Shown here one piece after another: positions 48,236-59,580 of a stretch of DNA of 64,000 nt. The DNA comes from Pseudisothecium myosuroides (lineage: Eukaryota > Streptophyta > Bryopsida > Hypnales > Lembophyllaceae): positions 3,226,501 to 3,290,500 of the forward strand of contig OX637290.1 of NCBI GenBank assembly GCA_951799445.1, given 5' to 3'. The position numbers were made by a program, and so were the translations under genes. A model generated the notes under the pieces. The model had not been told where the DNA came from. It saw nothing but the letters and a program-made list of their open reading frames with translations, and did not search any database. Position 1 is the stretch's first letter. Every line of letters begins with the position of its first letter.

Positions 48236-48521
48236 ATTGGAAGGAAGAAGTGAAATGTGAAAAAAAGAATTGTTGATAGGAATGATAAATGAATAATTAG
48301 AGTCAAGTACAACCATGTGTGAAGATCAAAAGATAGAAGTTAGCCTTGATAAATCACGGGAGTTGACATTAGGATACTAAATAGACTTTTATTTTAAAAA
48401 TTGACTTTTTAGACAATGTAAATAAAACCAAAAGAAGGGATCATTGGCTTTCAAAAAAATGTTAATATGTTCCTAGAAGAAGTAGTTGACGTTCAATACA
48501 TTGGCTCTTTTAGTCAATTAA

Positions 48522-50770
48522 TCCCTGAAGTCCCAAAGTCCTAAAGTCCCTACGGGGGACTTTTGAAATTTTGAACAGGCTTGTGTAATCTCAATTTTAA
48601 ACCTGATTTTTTGAAACTTTTTTTGAAGATAGAAAATTAGTTTAGCTTTAGGGAATATAATTTTTATTTCAATTGGTGCCTAAGAGCAAAAGTTATGCCA
48701 CCCTAAATCCAAAAAGCAGCTCAAGGGGCAATCCAAAAAAAATCATAATTTTTTTTCCTAATTGTTAATTTTTTTCTCAAAGGTTATATTTTTGTCTAAG
48801 TTTGAAGCTTTGATTCATTTTATTTGGACTAGTGACGAAAAAGTTATAGACAATCTTGTATTTTGAGCAATCTAAGCATCATCTTAAAAAAATAACTTAT
48901 TGAATGCAATTTTGAATGCAATTTTTACAATTTTTGAGAAAAAATTGTTAGACAAGGTTAAATTTGCTTGCTAGAACAATCTCATTGTTCGGATTATTGT
49001 GTTTCAATTCCACCTTAGAACTATTAACAGTTTAGTTTTCCCTTCAATCTTGAACCTACTTCTATTTAATAATTTTTTATTGAGTAAAAATCAAAACCAA
49101 TAGTACAAAACTTTTGAGTTAAGAAATCTATTCAAGCATGGTGTAAAAAAACTTGTTTTCTTCACTTTAAATGTAAATATCTTGCAATCTTCATGGTCAA
49201 AGTTTTTGAAATTTCTTCCACGTATTCTTATACTAGTTCCAAAATGATCTTCCTGTTGGACAAAACATTCCGGATTATGGTTAGAATAACATTTAAAAAT
49301 CCTGATTTGCGCTATAAATAGATTTTGGTGTACTCCTTACATTCTAGAAACTTTGAGTTTTGAAGCCCTTTTCAAAATGTAGTTTTAGAATATTGAAAAG
49401 TAGAATTTTTTGGCCATTTTCAAGGATCACCATTGTTCTAATAATTGTTGAGTATAAAGTCATCATTTTGTAGACATTTAATATATGCCCAAGACCATGT
49501 GGGTGATTGCAAGAAACACTTGTACTATTTTCCATCACACGTTCAATGCGGAAGTTGTTTTGTGCCATAAGTATTGCAAAAATGATTGAATGAACATGAA
49601 ATTCAAAATCAAGCTTCTTGTAGCAATAGAAAATGTACTTGAATTATTTCAATTTTTTCAAAATTAATTTAATAGGTGAAAGTGAATTTTGGATATATGT
49701 CACAAATGCAGTTTTGGTGGTTTTTAGTACTATTGAGTACCTTTTTTGAAGAGTTACATCATCAAATTTGGTAGGCTAGCTCTCCTAATAGAAATACACC
49801 TTTTCAAGAGAGGGATTTCCAAAAACATTTTCCAAGTGTCTTTTATATTGGCCTAAAGTGTGCTATATGCAGGTTGAATTTATGTTGAATTGAAAATGTT
49901 TTTTTAGTTCTAATTTTGATCTTCCTACTTTGCTCTTAGTCGGCAACAATGACCATTTTAAAAATAAAATTTTCAAACTCATTTCCTAATTTTCAAAAAT
50001 AAAAACGTGAAAGTCTCATTTTCTAAGGTAAATTGTAGCATGTGGCTCAAAATAGTACTTCAGGGTACACAAAAAGACTCAATAGTACTGCGGGGTTTGT
50101 AATACCTTCTATCTGCCAATGAAAATTGTTTTTTAATAGAAAATTAAGTATCTCCATCCATTTTTGTCATCCAGTGATGAACATCACATGTTGTCAGAAT
50201 AGTAAATTTGAAATCTAACTGACCATTCAAATTTTATGTTCAATGCCTTCAATAGTACTAAAGGTGATTCATAGTACAAAAAGTACTAAAAGTCCAAAAA
50301 TGCAAAACGCAACAAATAGTACAAGTGTTTCTTGCAATCACCCATGTGTGGCCCTTTGTTCCGCCTCCCAAAGCTTCATTGGGCAATATTCAAAGAAATG
50401 CAAAAATAAGAACAAACAGTGTTGATTGGGATGTTGATTGATCCCATTAATCATTTCATTTGTCTTTTGATTGATCATTGCACAAATGGAGGGGGACCTA
50501 CTACTTGGAGTTGTTTTGTTGGTCTCAAATAGTAACGAAAAGCCAAATTTGACCAATTCACAATGTCACAAAGTGCAACAAGAACATCATTTTGGGACAA
50601 AAAATTAAGGCCAATAGAAAGATCATTTTGGAATGGAGGAAGTGCTAATCTAGTACAAGATTCTAAGGTTAAATATGCAAAAAAAAAAATTTAAGTTTTT
50701 TGCTCTTTGCACTTGAAATGGCAGTTTTTAGTGGTTTTTGATGGAAAAAAAGGCCTTGAGACTTTAGGAC
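48522..50770 (-). mobile_element. TTAA-family element, 2.25 kb, with internal insertion
   Basis: TTAA on both sides (48518-48521, 50771-50774). Left terminus TCCCTGAAGTCCCAAAGTCC; right, reversed, GTCCTAAAGTCTCAAGGCC. The body is the reverse complement of the 52686-53607 type: gcttgtgtaatctc and cctgattttttgaaactttt (48581-48620) equal its right part, and aatggcagtttttagtg (50717) equals its left part. About 1.3 kb extra in the middle includes an inverted pair (gtgattgcaagaaacacttg near 49502 and inverse near 50313), also found in the Mutator-like foldback at 25960-27231, so a second element is nested here. No transposase. Confidence 0.7.
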
Positions 50771-50774
50771 TTAA

Positions 50775-52681
50775 TAAATAATAGGTGTAGTTAGTCAATG
50801 CTTTGATAATACAAAGAAAAAAAATAGAAAGAATAAAATTAAAAAAAACAAGGGAAAGATAGCTTAGGGTTTGAGTTAGAATTACAAAATTCCTTTGTAA
50901 ACTTCTTTATCATTATTTAAGTGATGAATAAGAAAAAAGTGGCAAACTTTAAATCCAAAACATCAATAAGATGGAGTAAAAAGGATCTCCCAAAGCCATT
51001 TGCTTTCAAATTATGGACAACAAAACCATGTTGGAGGTTGACTTCAAGATATGTGTCTAAACAAGCCATTTTCATTTGTTTTGTTTTAAAAATCCAAATG
51101 CAAGGTAGGATTTAAAAGCTCAATTCAGAACTTTAGAGACCTTCCAAACCATAAGTTTAGATTCATATTAGTATAGATAATCTCTAAAGGTTTATGGAAC
51201 CATGTTACACTTAGGAATTGAACAAAAATTGAGAAAGATATGACAGGATAAAGTTTGCTTCTAGCTTTAGATGAAAAAGAAGTAAAAGTCATCCGAGTTT
51301 GGACAAAGAGGAATTCTAAAATTTTGATAAAATTCAAAACCAAAGAGAAGTCATTTTGGAAATGTAAATCAATAGGAAACACTGAATGAAGTTTTAGGAA
51401 GCTAGTTAGTAGCCAAACTTCATTCATCCATAACTTCTAATAGAAAAGTTTAAATTTTTAGTGTTTTAACATTATAGAAAGGTAATTTAAAGCTTTATAA
51501 ATAAGAAATATTAACTATCTAAAAATTAAAAATTGAATAAGAAATCCTAAGTAGAGGTCTAAAAGTAGATGATCAGTAAGAATCTTTTGAAGACAACCAA
51601 AGAATAATTTAAATCTATAATCATTTAGAACATTCTTGTAGAATTCTAAAAGTAGTATACACTTAAGAAATCAAATCAAATCAAAGAAGATAGAATAGGA
51701 TGAAGTTTGAACTTAAACAAGTTTAGATTTGCATGAAAGTACTAATTATTCATTCCCATCAAGCGAGATCAAAATTATGGATATTAGAATTTATTTTAAA
51801 GTAATTAAAAAAATTGAGTCAAATTTTCAAAAGAAATTGATGGATAAAGTTGAAAAAAACAATTTCAAGGTAAAAACTTCAAAGGAAGTAACTTTCACTA
51901 GGAACATCCTATTTCAATGATTTTTACCACTATAAAAATGGTACACCATGATCTATGACTCAAGAGAGTTAACATTTTATTTTTGAAAACTTGATATCGA
52001 AGGGCTATACTTTTTTATTTAGGTAGGCCAAAACGGTCAACAATGCTAACTATTGAAATTTAAACCTATTTCTTTTGCAATTTGAACTACTTAGAGCAAC
52101 TAGTCATCAATTACTTATCCATTGCTTGAAAGGCACAATGGACAATATCTAGACACCCGATGTAGGAAGCTCAACACTAAAAAAATGAAGAATATGATTG
52201 TGCTTGTTTTATCTCAGAGGTGGAGATAAAGCACTCACAGATAATTGTGTTGAAAGGGATTTTGATTCAAAGGAAGGACACCAAATCAAAGAAATGCCTA
52301 CGGACTTTTAAAAATATATACTAGAGTATTTTAGGATCAAAAGGATCCTTGGAGACATAGTTTGAGAAATATAATTCTTATTCTTCATCCATACCATTTT
52401 GCATCACTTCATAAAATTTAGCTTGTTCTATACACTTGTGTCATGAATGGTCATTAATCTCTTTTGAAAAACAATAGTTGCTTATAGTATATACTAATTA
52501 AAATATACAAATTGCTTCTAATTGCTTCATGAATAATTGCCTGTATTTTAGAACAGTTTAGTGGAGAGATCAAAATGCATTGACGTTATTCTTCATCAAC
52601 TAGCTGAATGACAATGAAATACCTGGCCAAAGCTGGCCAAAATAGAACACAACATTTTAGTTTGCTTACTTGGTAGTAAAT
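50775..52681. other. AT-rich intergenic DNA, nothing recognised
   Basis: ORFs up to 100 codons (51125-51427 minus) have no domain. No repeat termini seen. Confidence 0.5.
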
Positions 52682-52685
52682 TTAA

Positions 52686-53607
52686 CCCCTAAAGGCCCAA
52701 GGCATTTTCTAGCTCCGAAACCACTGAAAACTGCCATTTCTGCTGCGATCACGCCCTAAACAAAAAAAAACTTTTTTTTAAATAATCTAACCAAAGGATC
52801 TTGTACTTCACTTGTCTCAAATCATGTGGTAAAAATTTCATGAAGTTTGACCGTACGGATTGGAAGATATTAGCGTTTGAAGTTGGAAAAAGAAGTTTTT
52901 TTGACCTCTGGATTGCAATTTCAGATGACTTTGACGGCCATTTGTGGATTTTTTTTGCACTACACACCATAAAGTTAAAATTTCTTATGTTGATCATTTG
53001 AGTTGAGAGTCGGGGAAAAAAATTTCAGAATGTCAAAACTTGATTTTCACATATAAAAAAATTGTTAAGTAGAAGTAGGTCCAAAATTGAACAAAACATT
53101 AAATCTTCAATAGCTCTTAGATGGAAATAAAAAACCATAATCCCAACGGTGGAATTGATCTTGCAAACAAACTTAACCTTTTCAAAAAATAAAAATTGAA
53201 AAATTTCGAAAATTGCATTAAAAAATTAATTTTATAAGTTGTTTTTTGAAGAAGACGCTTAGATTGCCCGAAAAACAAGATTGTCCATAACTTTCTCATT
53301 CTGAGTCCAATTAGAATGAATCAAAGCTTCAAATATAGACAAAAACATGATCTTTGAGGAAAAAAAAAAAAAAAAAAAATTTTAATTTTTTAAAGTTTTT
53401 TTTTTCTGCCCGGCGAACTGCTTTTTTGACTTCGGGCGGCATAACTTTTTTTCCCGGGCACCGATTGAAAAAAAATTATATTTTTGGAAAGCTAATGTGA
53501 TATCCTATCTTCAAAAAAAGTTTCAAAAAATCAGGTCGAAATTTCAGGTCACACAAGCCTACCCAAAATCCCAAGTGTCCCCTGAGGGGACTTTGGGCCT
53601 TTAGGGG
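52686..53607 (+). mobile_element. TTAA-flanked transposon, 922 bp, best-preserved copy
   Basis: Perfect TTAA copies (52682-52685 and 53608-53611). Left terminus CCCCTAAAGGCCCAAGGCA; right, reversed, CCCCTAAAGGCCCAAAGTCC. The body aligns end to end with 5810-6729. A subterminal palindrome (gtcccctgaggggac, 53577-53591) lies inside the right end, with a matching gtcccccgaagggac in the other copy. No ORF over 85 codons and no transposase, so it is non-autonomous. Confidence 0.82.
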
Positions 53608-53611
53608 TTAA

Positions 53612-54344
53612 CTTAAGATACCACATTGTAAACCATTTTACCTTTTCAAAATTTTATTGTAATTGTAGAAATTGAAAACTATAAATCAATTTTCTAAAAA
53701 AAAAACTTAGTGTTGTTTTTCTAATAGATTGATTCCTAATGGAATAATATATATAAATTTTTATTTTGACCTACTTTACATTTGGCTAAACTATTTTCTC
53801 ATTTTCACATACATGCCATAAGGGAAAGATCTTAAGGTTTTCCTCTTTCTAAAAGAGGGCAAAATTGTGTAGAAAACAATTAGAAATTAGAAATTTTCCA
53901 ACAAAATTCAATTGATTCTCCAATGCCACGAGACTACACATGTGTGTCCTATTTAGTGCATGTGACACTAATTTACCAAATGTCACACCATTTGTCAAAT
54001 ATTTAAATTAGTGTACGACAAAATATCACTGTATTGCATCAATTTCCATTTTTATTTTTATTTTTTGTAGTGACGCCACTTTCCTAGTTGCATAACATTT
54101 AGTAGCCTTCAGAGAGATTGCCTTTTCTTCTCCAAAGTCTTCATCCACGAAATTCATCCTAACATCATTAATGTGAGCTTAGTGCTGGGATAGTGGCAGC
54201 ACACTTGTGGTGCACTTCATTTTTTTTTTGCTAATTCTAGGACCACACTTGCAAATCAACAAATAATTGTATAGGTGAAAGATGTTTTGCCCAAACTCCA
54301 AATAATACATTGAGTTGTGTACCAATGCAATCTATCCAATTGCC
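53612..54344. other. AT-rich spacer, nothing recognised
   Basis: No supported gene or repeat terminus. Confidence 0.5.
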
Positions 54345-54655
54345 ATTAGAAAAATTTTCAGCCCTTCGGAGGGCTGCTCCGGAGTGACAAACCAAGCTAT
54401 TAAAAAGCTTGGTCAATCACTCCAGCTGACTGTCGCAGTGAGCAGTTAGCTTGGCTGACTGCTCACTGAAACAATCAGTTTTCGCAATTTTTTTTTTTTT
54501 TTACTCGTAAAACTCGGTTCCCACACCACTACCACTGCAGTTTCAAGTGGGCGGGAATAGGAGAAAAACAATTTTTTCTACAAAAAAAAAGCAAATTTCA
54601 GGGTACCCCAGAGGGGTGTGGAGCAGCCCTCCGGAGGCTTGAAATTTTCTCTAAT
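54345..54655. mobile_element. MITE, 311 bp, copy 2 of 2
   Basis: Termini ATTAGAAAAATTTTCAGCCC and, reversed, ATTAGAGAAAATTTCAAGCC; homologous throughout to 37263-37551. GCC flanks both ends (54342-54344, 54656-54658), suggesting a 3-bp target duplication. It has an extra ~25 bp (tgactgctcactg duplication near 54425-54470) compared with copy 1. Confidence 0.75.
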
Positions 54656-54702
54656 GCCATCAACATCTTCCTTTAAGTTTGGGTGATTGAAAAGAAACTA
54701 TT

Positions 54703-55266
54703 TATATACTCATAGGGGGGGGATAGGAGGTAGAACAAGCCATGTAGGATAAGTAAATTAGAATTTGTAGTCTCTCAACCACTCATAGTTAAGTCAAAAG
54801 TGGGAATTGTGTTTAAAGTAGAATTTCAAACCTCGTTTAGGCATAGTAGAATAACTTTTTTCAAAAACCTTTGAACTAAAAAAAGTTGGTAAATTATTTC
54901 AAGTTTCACCTTCAAAAATCCGTTTTGGATTTCAAGTCTCAAATCAAAAGTTATGGACAAATTTCAGAAAAGATATTTAAAAATGTAAAAAAACATGTCC
55001 ATTCCAATCCCTCTCTGAAATTTGTCCATAACTTTTGATTGGAGAATTGAAATCCTAAACGGATTTTTGGAGATGAAACTTGACTTAATTTACCAACTTT
55101 TCTTAGTTCAAAAGTTTTTGAAAAAATTTATTCTACCACGCCTAAACGAGGTCTGAAATTCTACTTTAAACACAATTCTTACTTTCTGAATTGAGCTCCC
55201 ACTAATTCTAATTTAGATATCCCACATGAGTTGTTTTACCTCCTACCTCCCCATATGTATATAAAG
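54703..55266. repeat. Foldback element, arms ~270 bp
   Basis: The left arm (from tatatactcatagggg, including ggaggtag-acaa, cctcgtttaggcatagtag and aaaagttatggacaaatttc) is mirrored by the right arm (gaaatttgtccataactttt ... acgcctaaacgagg ... ctacctccccatatgtatat). The centre is near 54990. One arm of the same family is at 33745-33905. No coding capacity. Confidence 0.75.
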
Positions 55267-55269
55267 AGC

Positions 55270-56595
55270 TCCACTTCACTACACACAAGAAATGAGTAAC
55301 TTTTAAAGCTTTGAGAGTTACAAGCTAATTCATTGTTTGCAAAGAATCTTTTTGTTCAATGTTTTATAGTCGTAGTTTAAAGCTTTGAAGCTTAATTACT
55401 TACTTTGATAAAATTGGAAATACCACACCATTGAACTTATTAACTGAACACACTACTGACAAGTCTTATGCAGATTGATACTTGTCTTTAGTTACTGATT
55501 TGGTGTTGAATATACCACACCATTCTGTCGTGGAGGAGGCAGTAGTCAGGAAGACTACTACACAAAATAGTGAAATTAGGTTACCCTACACTAATTTCTC
55601 GACATTCTACACTAAATAAATATTTATTGTTTCTCTACAAGAAAGCGCTACTTTTGAATTAATTATTGTTGTAATTGGGACTCATGAACCTCCATGTGTA
55701 TAAACAAAAATGTTTGAAGAAATATTTGTTGGCTTTTTTGGCTTGTAAAGTAATTTTCTTGAAGTAAGGCCACCTAATTGTTAAGGCAACCTAATTTCAC
55801 TATTTTGTGTAAATGTTATGTGGGCTAATAATACAAGGCATATATATCGAACATTCTTCCACCGAAAATCTCCACGCCCACATTCATTCATAACCGGTTG
55901 TTGACTTTTCAACGCTAACGTGGCACCCCTCCATTTGCAACCCGTCACCATTGCCATTACAAGTTGCAACTCATAACCTTCTTTCCTTTCAACTCACTTC
56001 CTACACTCTTGGATCATGAAGATCAAAGGTTGAGATTGAAAGATGAACAACCGGTTATGTCCGATAACCAATTCGCCGCTAGCGCGGCTCATCGGTTATC
56101 TAATACATACCCACTGACCCACAGTTATCGCGTACAAGTGGACAACCGCCGCATCTCCTCCTTCGCCGGCGCCATGAATCCCTTCTTCCGAAACATTCGC
56201 AAGAAGACTCGAAACCTGGCGTCCACTGAAACGCATACGAGCATAGAAAATTATCATTTTTGAGACTTTGAGTCTAATAAATACAAATAAAAAATAAACA
56301 CGAGCGGAGCGGCAGAAATTCCAGCAATCTGCAGCCCCTAAAATAGGCAAAATGCCGCCCCATCCGCGGAAGTTACCCGAGTTCTTCTCAATCACTGGTA
56401 ACAGCCTACTTGGAGTATGTAATTTAGTAATGAAATGGAGAGTTGGAGAGCTCTTCTCTCATGTAAATAAAAACTTCATGAAACTGTCATTCAGTCATTC
56501 AGTCAATTCAGTTCATTTAGCAGTTCTTACGAAGTAGTGTCACTGGGTACTGTTCAGCTGTTCAGCACTTCAGCTGGGACGTGAATTTGGACACT
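55270..56595. other. Upstream region of the third expansin
   Basis: No gene supported. It contains a direct repeat (ataccacaccatt, 55420 and 55512), an inverted pair (cacaaaatagtgaaattagg near 55562 and inverse near 55789), and an accggttgttgac inverted pair (55892 and 56046). From about 56100 the base composition rises. Just before the start codon lie repeated cagtcatt and ttcagc motifs (56490-56575), probably in the leader. Confidence 0.45.
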
Positions 56596-57896
56596 ATGGC
56601 TGTCTGCCGAGTGTTGATGTTAGTACTCGTGGGTGAGCTTGTTGCTTTGGTTGGATCTGTGACTGTGAATCTTGCTGCGAATGGATATGATGAGAGCTGG
56701 TTGTCTGGACATGCTACTTGGTACGGGGATCCACAAGGCGAAGGGTCCAGTGGTAAGTTCTTTGATCTGAATGTACATGAACGTTGCATTCGGGGAATCA
56801 CTTTGAAGTTTGCACTTAGTTCCAATTAGCTGATGCACCGAATATGTGCCAGAAACTCAATCAGGTAACGAAATTGCTCGCTGTGCTAGCCAAACTAGCT
56901 CATCAATGTGCAGATGGTTGTTACCCGCGAGGACGCTCGAATGTTTTAGATTTCAGTTTTGGGGACTACATTTTCGGGAGCTAGCTAGTTTAGCACTTTA
57001 ACGTTCTACTCTGATACTTTTCAATTAACATCCTGTGTATTTTGAGTTCAAACCTCTAGGATCTAATTGAAAACTTTTGACAACGACGTTCCAGCTGACG
57101 ATGAGCTAGATACCGAGAACATTCTTGACGTTCTTGGAAAAACTTCGGTTCGAATCTCAATGCCTGAGAAGATCGAATTGATTATCTGGATGCTCAAGAA
57201 TCAATCTTTCAAATTCTAGAGCCTGTGTGATGAGATGTGATTGTTTGTGTGCGCGCAGGAGGGGCATGTGGCTACACCGAATTGACAGGTACTCCGATCG
57301 GGAACAAGATTGCAGCAGGCAATGCACCTATCTTCCAGAATGGCCAGGGCTGCGGCCAGTGCTACGACGTGAAGTGCTCGTACCCGAGCTGCAATCCCTC
57401 GCCAACACGAATCGTCATCACAGACTTGTGCCCTGGCGGCACTTACTGCAGCACCAACCAGCCAGCCTTCGACTTCAGCGGGGCCGCCATCAGCGCCATG
57501 GCCAACCCTGGCCAAGACGGCGCCCTGCGCAACATCGGCTTGTACGATATTCAGTACAAGCGAGTGCCCTGCTCGTACCCCAACCAGAACATTGCGTTCA
57601 AAGTGGATGCGGGCTCCAGCAATTATTGGCTCTCCTTCACTGTCAAGTACTTGGGCGGCCCCGGCGACATTCAGAGTGTGGAGATCGGCCAGAACGGGGG
57701 CTCCTTGCAACCGGCAAAGCACAACTGGGGCGCCAACTGGATGCTCATCAATTACTCCGGGCAGGCTTTCAAAGGGCCTTACACGGTCAAGATTACTGCC
57801 ATGCTGAACGGCCACTCCGTCACCGCCAACCAAGTCATTCCGGACAACTTCCAGGCGGGCCAGCTCTACAAGGGCAGCGTGCAAATGATGTACTGA
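56596..57896 (+). CDS. Beta-expansin, 264 aa, two exons
   Basis: Exons 56596-56752 and 57259-57896 (TGA stop) joined at the shared phase-1 GT-AG intron; both exon lengths (157 and 638 bp) equal those of the gene at 23138-24223. Secreted expansin B type wall-loosening protein. Seen: signal peptide 1-21; HATWYGDPQGEG (39-50); eight Cys at the same positions as the paralogue (56, 84, 87, 92, 97, 110, 116, 157); RIVITDLCPGG with Asp108; PAFDFSGAA with Asp124; C-terminal CBM63-like domain with HNWGANW (207-213) and TANQVIPDNF (241-250). Differences from the paralogue are mostly conservative and no frame is disturbed, so it is likely functional. Ala again replaces the His of HFD. A long antisense ORF (57216-57920) is not a gene. 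Confidence 0.95.
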
Positions 57897-58770
57897 TTTT
57901 GCAAGTCTCCAAAAGCGCACTGGTGGAAGTACACTGCATTGCGTTTAGGGCTTAATTACAAGAAGAAAACATAGATTAAGGACAGGTTAATTAGTTAGCA
58001 GTTTGCCAGTGATCAAATTACGCCTTCACATGATTCTGGAGTGAGAGCATCCGACCGCAACTTCGCATACATTTTGCTAGCTAGGAAGATGAGAAGTTGT
58101 GTCAGTGAGTAAGACTCCACGGTTGCAGATTATGTGGAAAGAGCAGGGGTCCGGCTTCAGTTGGATATTAAATTATTTGAGTATATATTGATTTGGTGTA
58201 CCCAGTGGAACATGTGTTGCTGAATGTTTCCAGGGAAAAATGTGATTCTCCGGTATAATCCGAACTTCGACGGTTGTCGGATTCAAGTATGTGATACTCT
58301 CCGGAATGTTGGTGTGAATCGTTCACTTGTATTCAAAAACTTGACATTGACTGCCCGGCATCTGCCATTACTTGTGGCAGCTGAAGCTCGACGACAATTT
58401 GTTTGTAGAAAGCTTACTGATAATCGATTAACATGGAATGATAAGCTCAATATTGCTTACGGCATCAGCAACACCAGCTCATGGTGTGCCAATGTTAAAT
58501 TAGCCGCATGATTATATAAATACTCTCTCCGCCGTCTCCGGTTACAGTGAACCCTCTGTTGTGGAGCAATATGTAAGCTACATCGAACGTTGCTGATGTA
58601 AGTTACATGGCATTAGCCGTCCAATTTCCGAGGAATCAGCAGCTGCTTGTGCGAAAAAATGTTCAATGAAAAAATAAACAAACCGCCGCTTCTACTTGTG
58701 ATTTTTCTACACATGACTTAGTGGAGGCTTTGGTCACTGGGTGCACGACGCTTCATCAAGCTACAGTACA
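57897..58770 (+). other. 3' flank duplicated with the expansin
   Basis: Colinear similarity with 24224-25062 in blocks, interrupted by about 200 bp (near 58385-58590) absent from the other copy. No ORF supported; the 95-codon ORF at 58224-58511 lies across the similar and unique parts and has no domain. Confidence 0.6.
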
Positions 58771-59369
58771 GGGACATTTTTATAGCGCAAGTCACGCAAA
58801 GAGTGGTAGGATTGTGAATAGCTACAAGATCGGAATGCCTAATGACTCCAATCATGCGTGATTTGCTTTCAGAGTGGCACATAGAGAAGTCATTCATGAA
58901 TCCTGTTTTTTTAAATGAAATGAAAAGGCATGGAAGTTGAATCATTTTAATTGCTATTACTTTCTATTTTCTATTTTTGGACAAAGCTAAGAAGGTCATA
59001 ACGTTATTAGTGGGCGTCAGGGATTCAAAGATTTTGATGTGTGATGCTCTAATAGTCAATAAGTGCTGCTAGGTCACCTCCAAAGAAGTGCTTCTTGGAT
59101 CTCATATGACAATGGCCAATATCTACAATATACTAACCCAATTAGATTCATAAAATTGACCAAAAAACTAAATTACTTTCCTTACATTTGAGAATTGTAA
59201 TAGAAAATTATAGAAGAGTAGTTCCAATCAAGTCTCAATAAATCGTTTGTTTGAGATCATTCCATTCCGTTGGACTGTTTTCATCTCAAACTTAAAAATT
59301 AATCATTTTCACAATGCAACACACTGCCATGTTCAATCGAATCACCAAGATCAAAATTAGGTGACGCCC
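58771..59369. other. AT-rich spacer, nothing recognised
   Basis: No supported gene or repeat terminus. Confidence 0.5.
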
Positions 59370-59580
59370 CGTAGGGATGGAGCTAGCATTGTTTGGAATA
59401 AGAAGGCCCTTCCTTCTTGTCTGTTTACTTAGTCTGCGGTTTGTTTTGTCTGTTTTTCGTTTTGCTCTTACCTCTTCATTGTCCAGCCGTGAAGGCTTGG
59501 CCAATTTGTTACCTGGTTTCGTTTTTTAAGGCAATGGCCCTGCCCATTTGTTCAAAAAAATAAAAATAAATAAAAAAAAT
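59370..59580 (+). mobile_element. 5'-truncated LINE 3' end
   Basis: Same 3' end as the LINE relic at 4280-5262: ggaataagaaggcccttcct (59395) against ggaataaagagggccatctt (5086), then ttcattgtccagccgtgaag (59474) and an A-rich tail with AAAT units to 59580. Only the untranslated end is present, typical of target-primed insertion that stopped early. Confidence 0.7.

Noticed and set aside
55270..55800. Possible solo LTR (TATATAAAG and repeats near 55.3-55.8 kb)
   Set aside because: No TG...CA boundaries or target duplication could be found.
57140..57160. tRNA gene suggested by a GGTTCGAATC box
   Set aside because: No A box or cloverleaf around it; it lies in an expansin intron.
57216..57920. 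234-codon antisense ORF over the third expansin
   Set aside because: Same artefact as above; sense-strand protein is a clear expansin.
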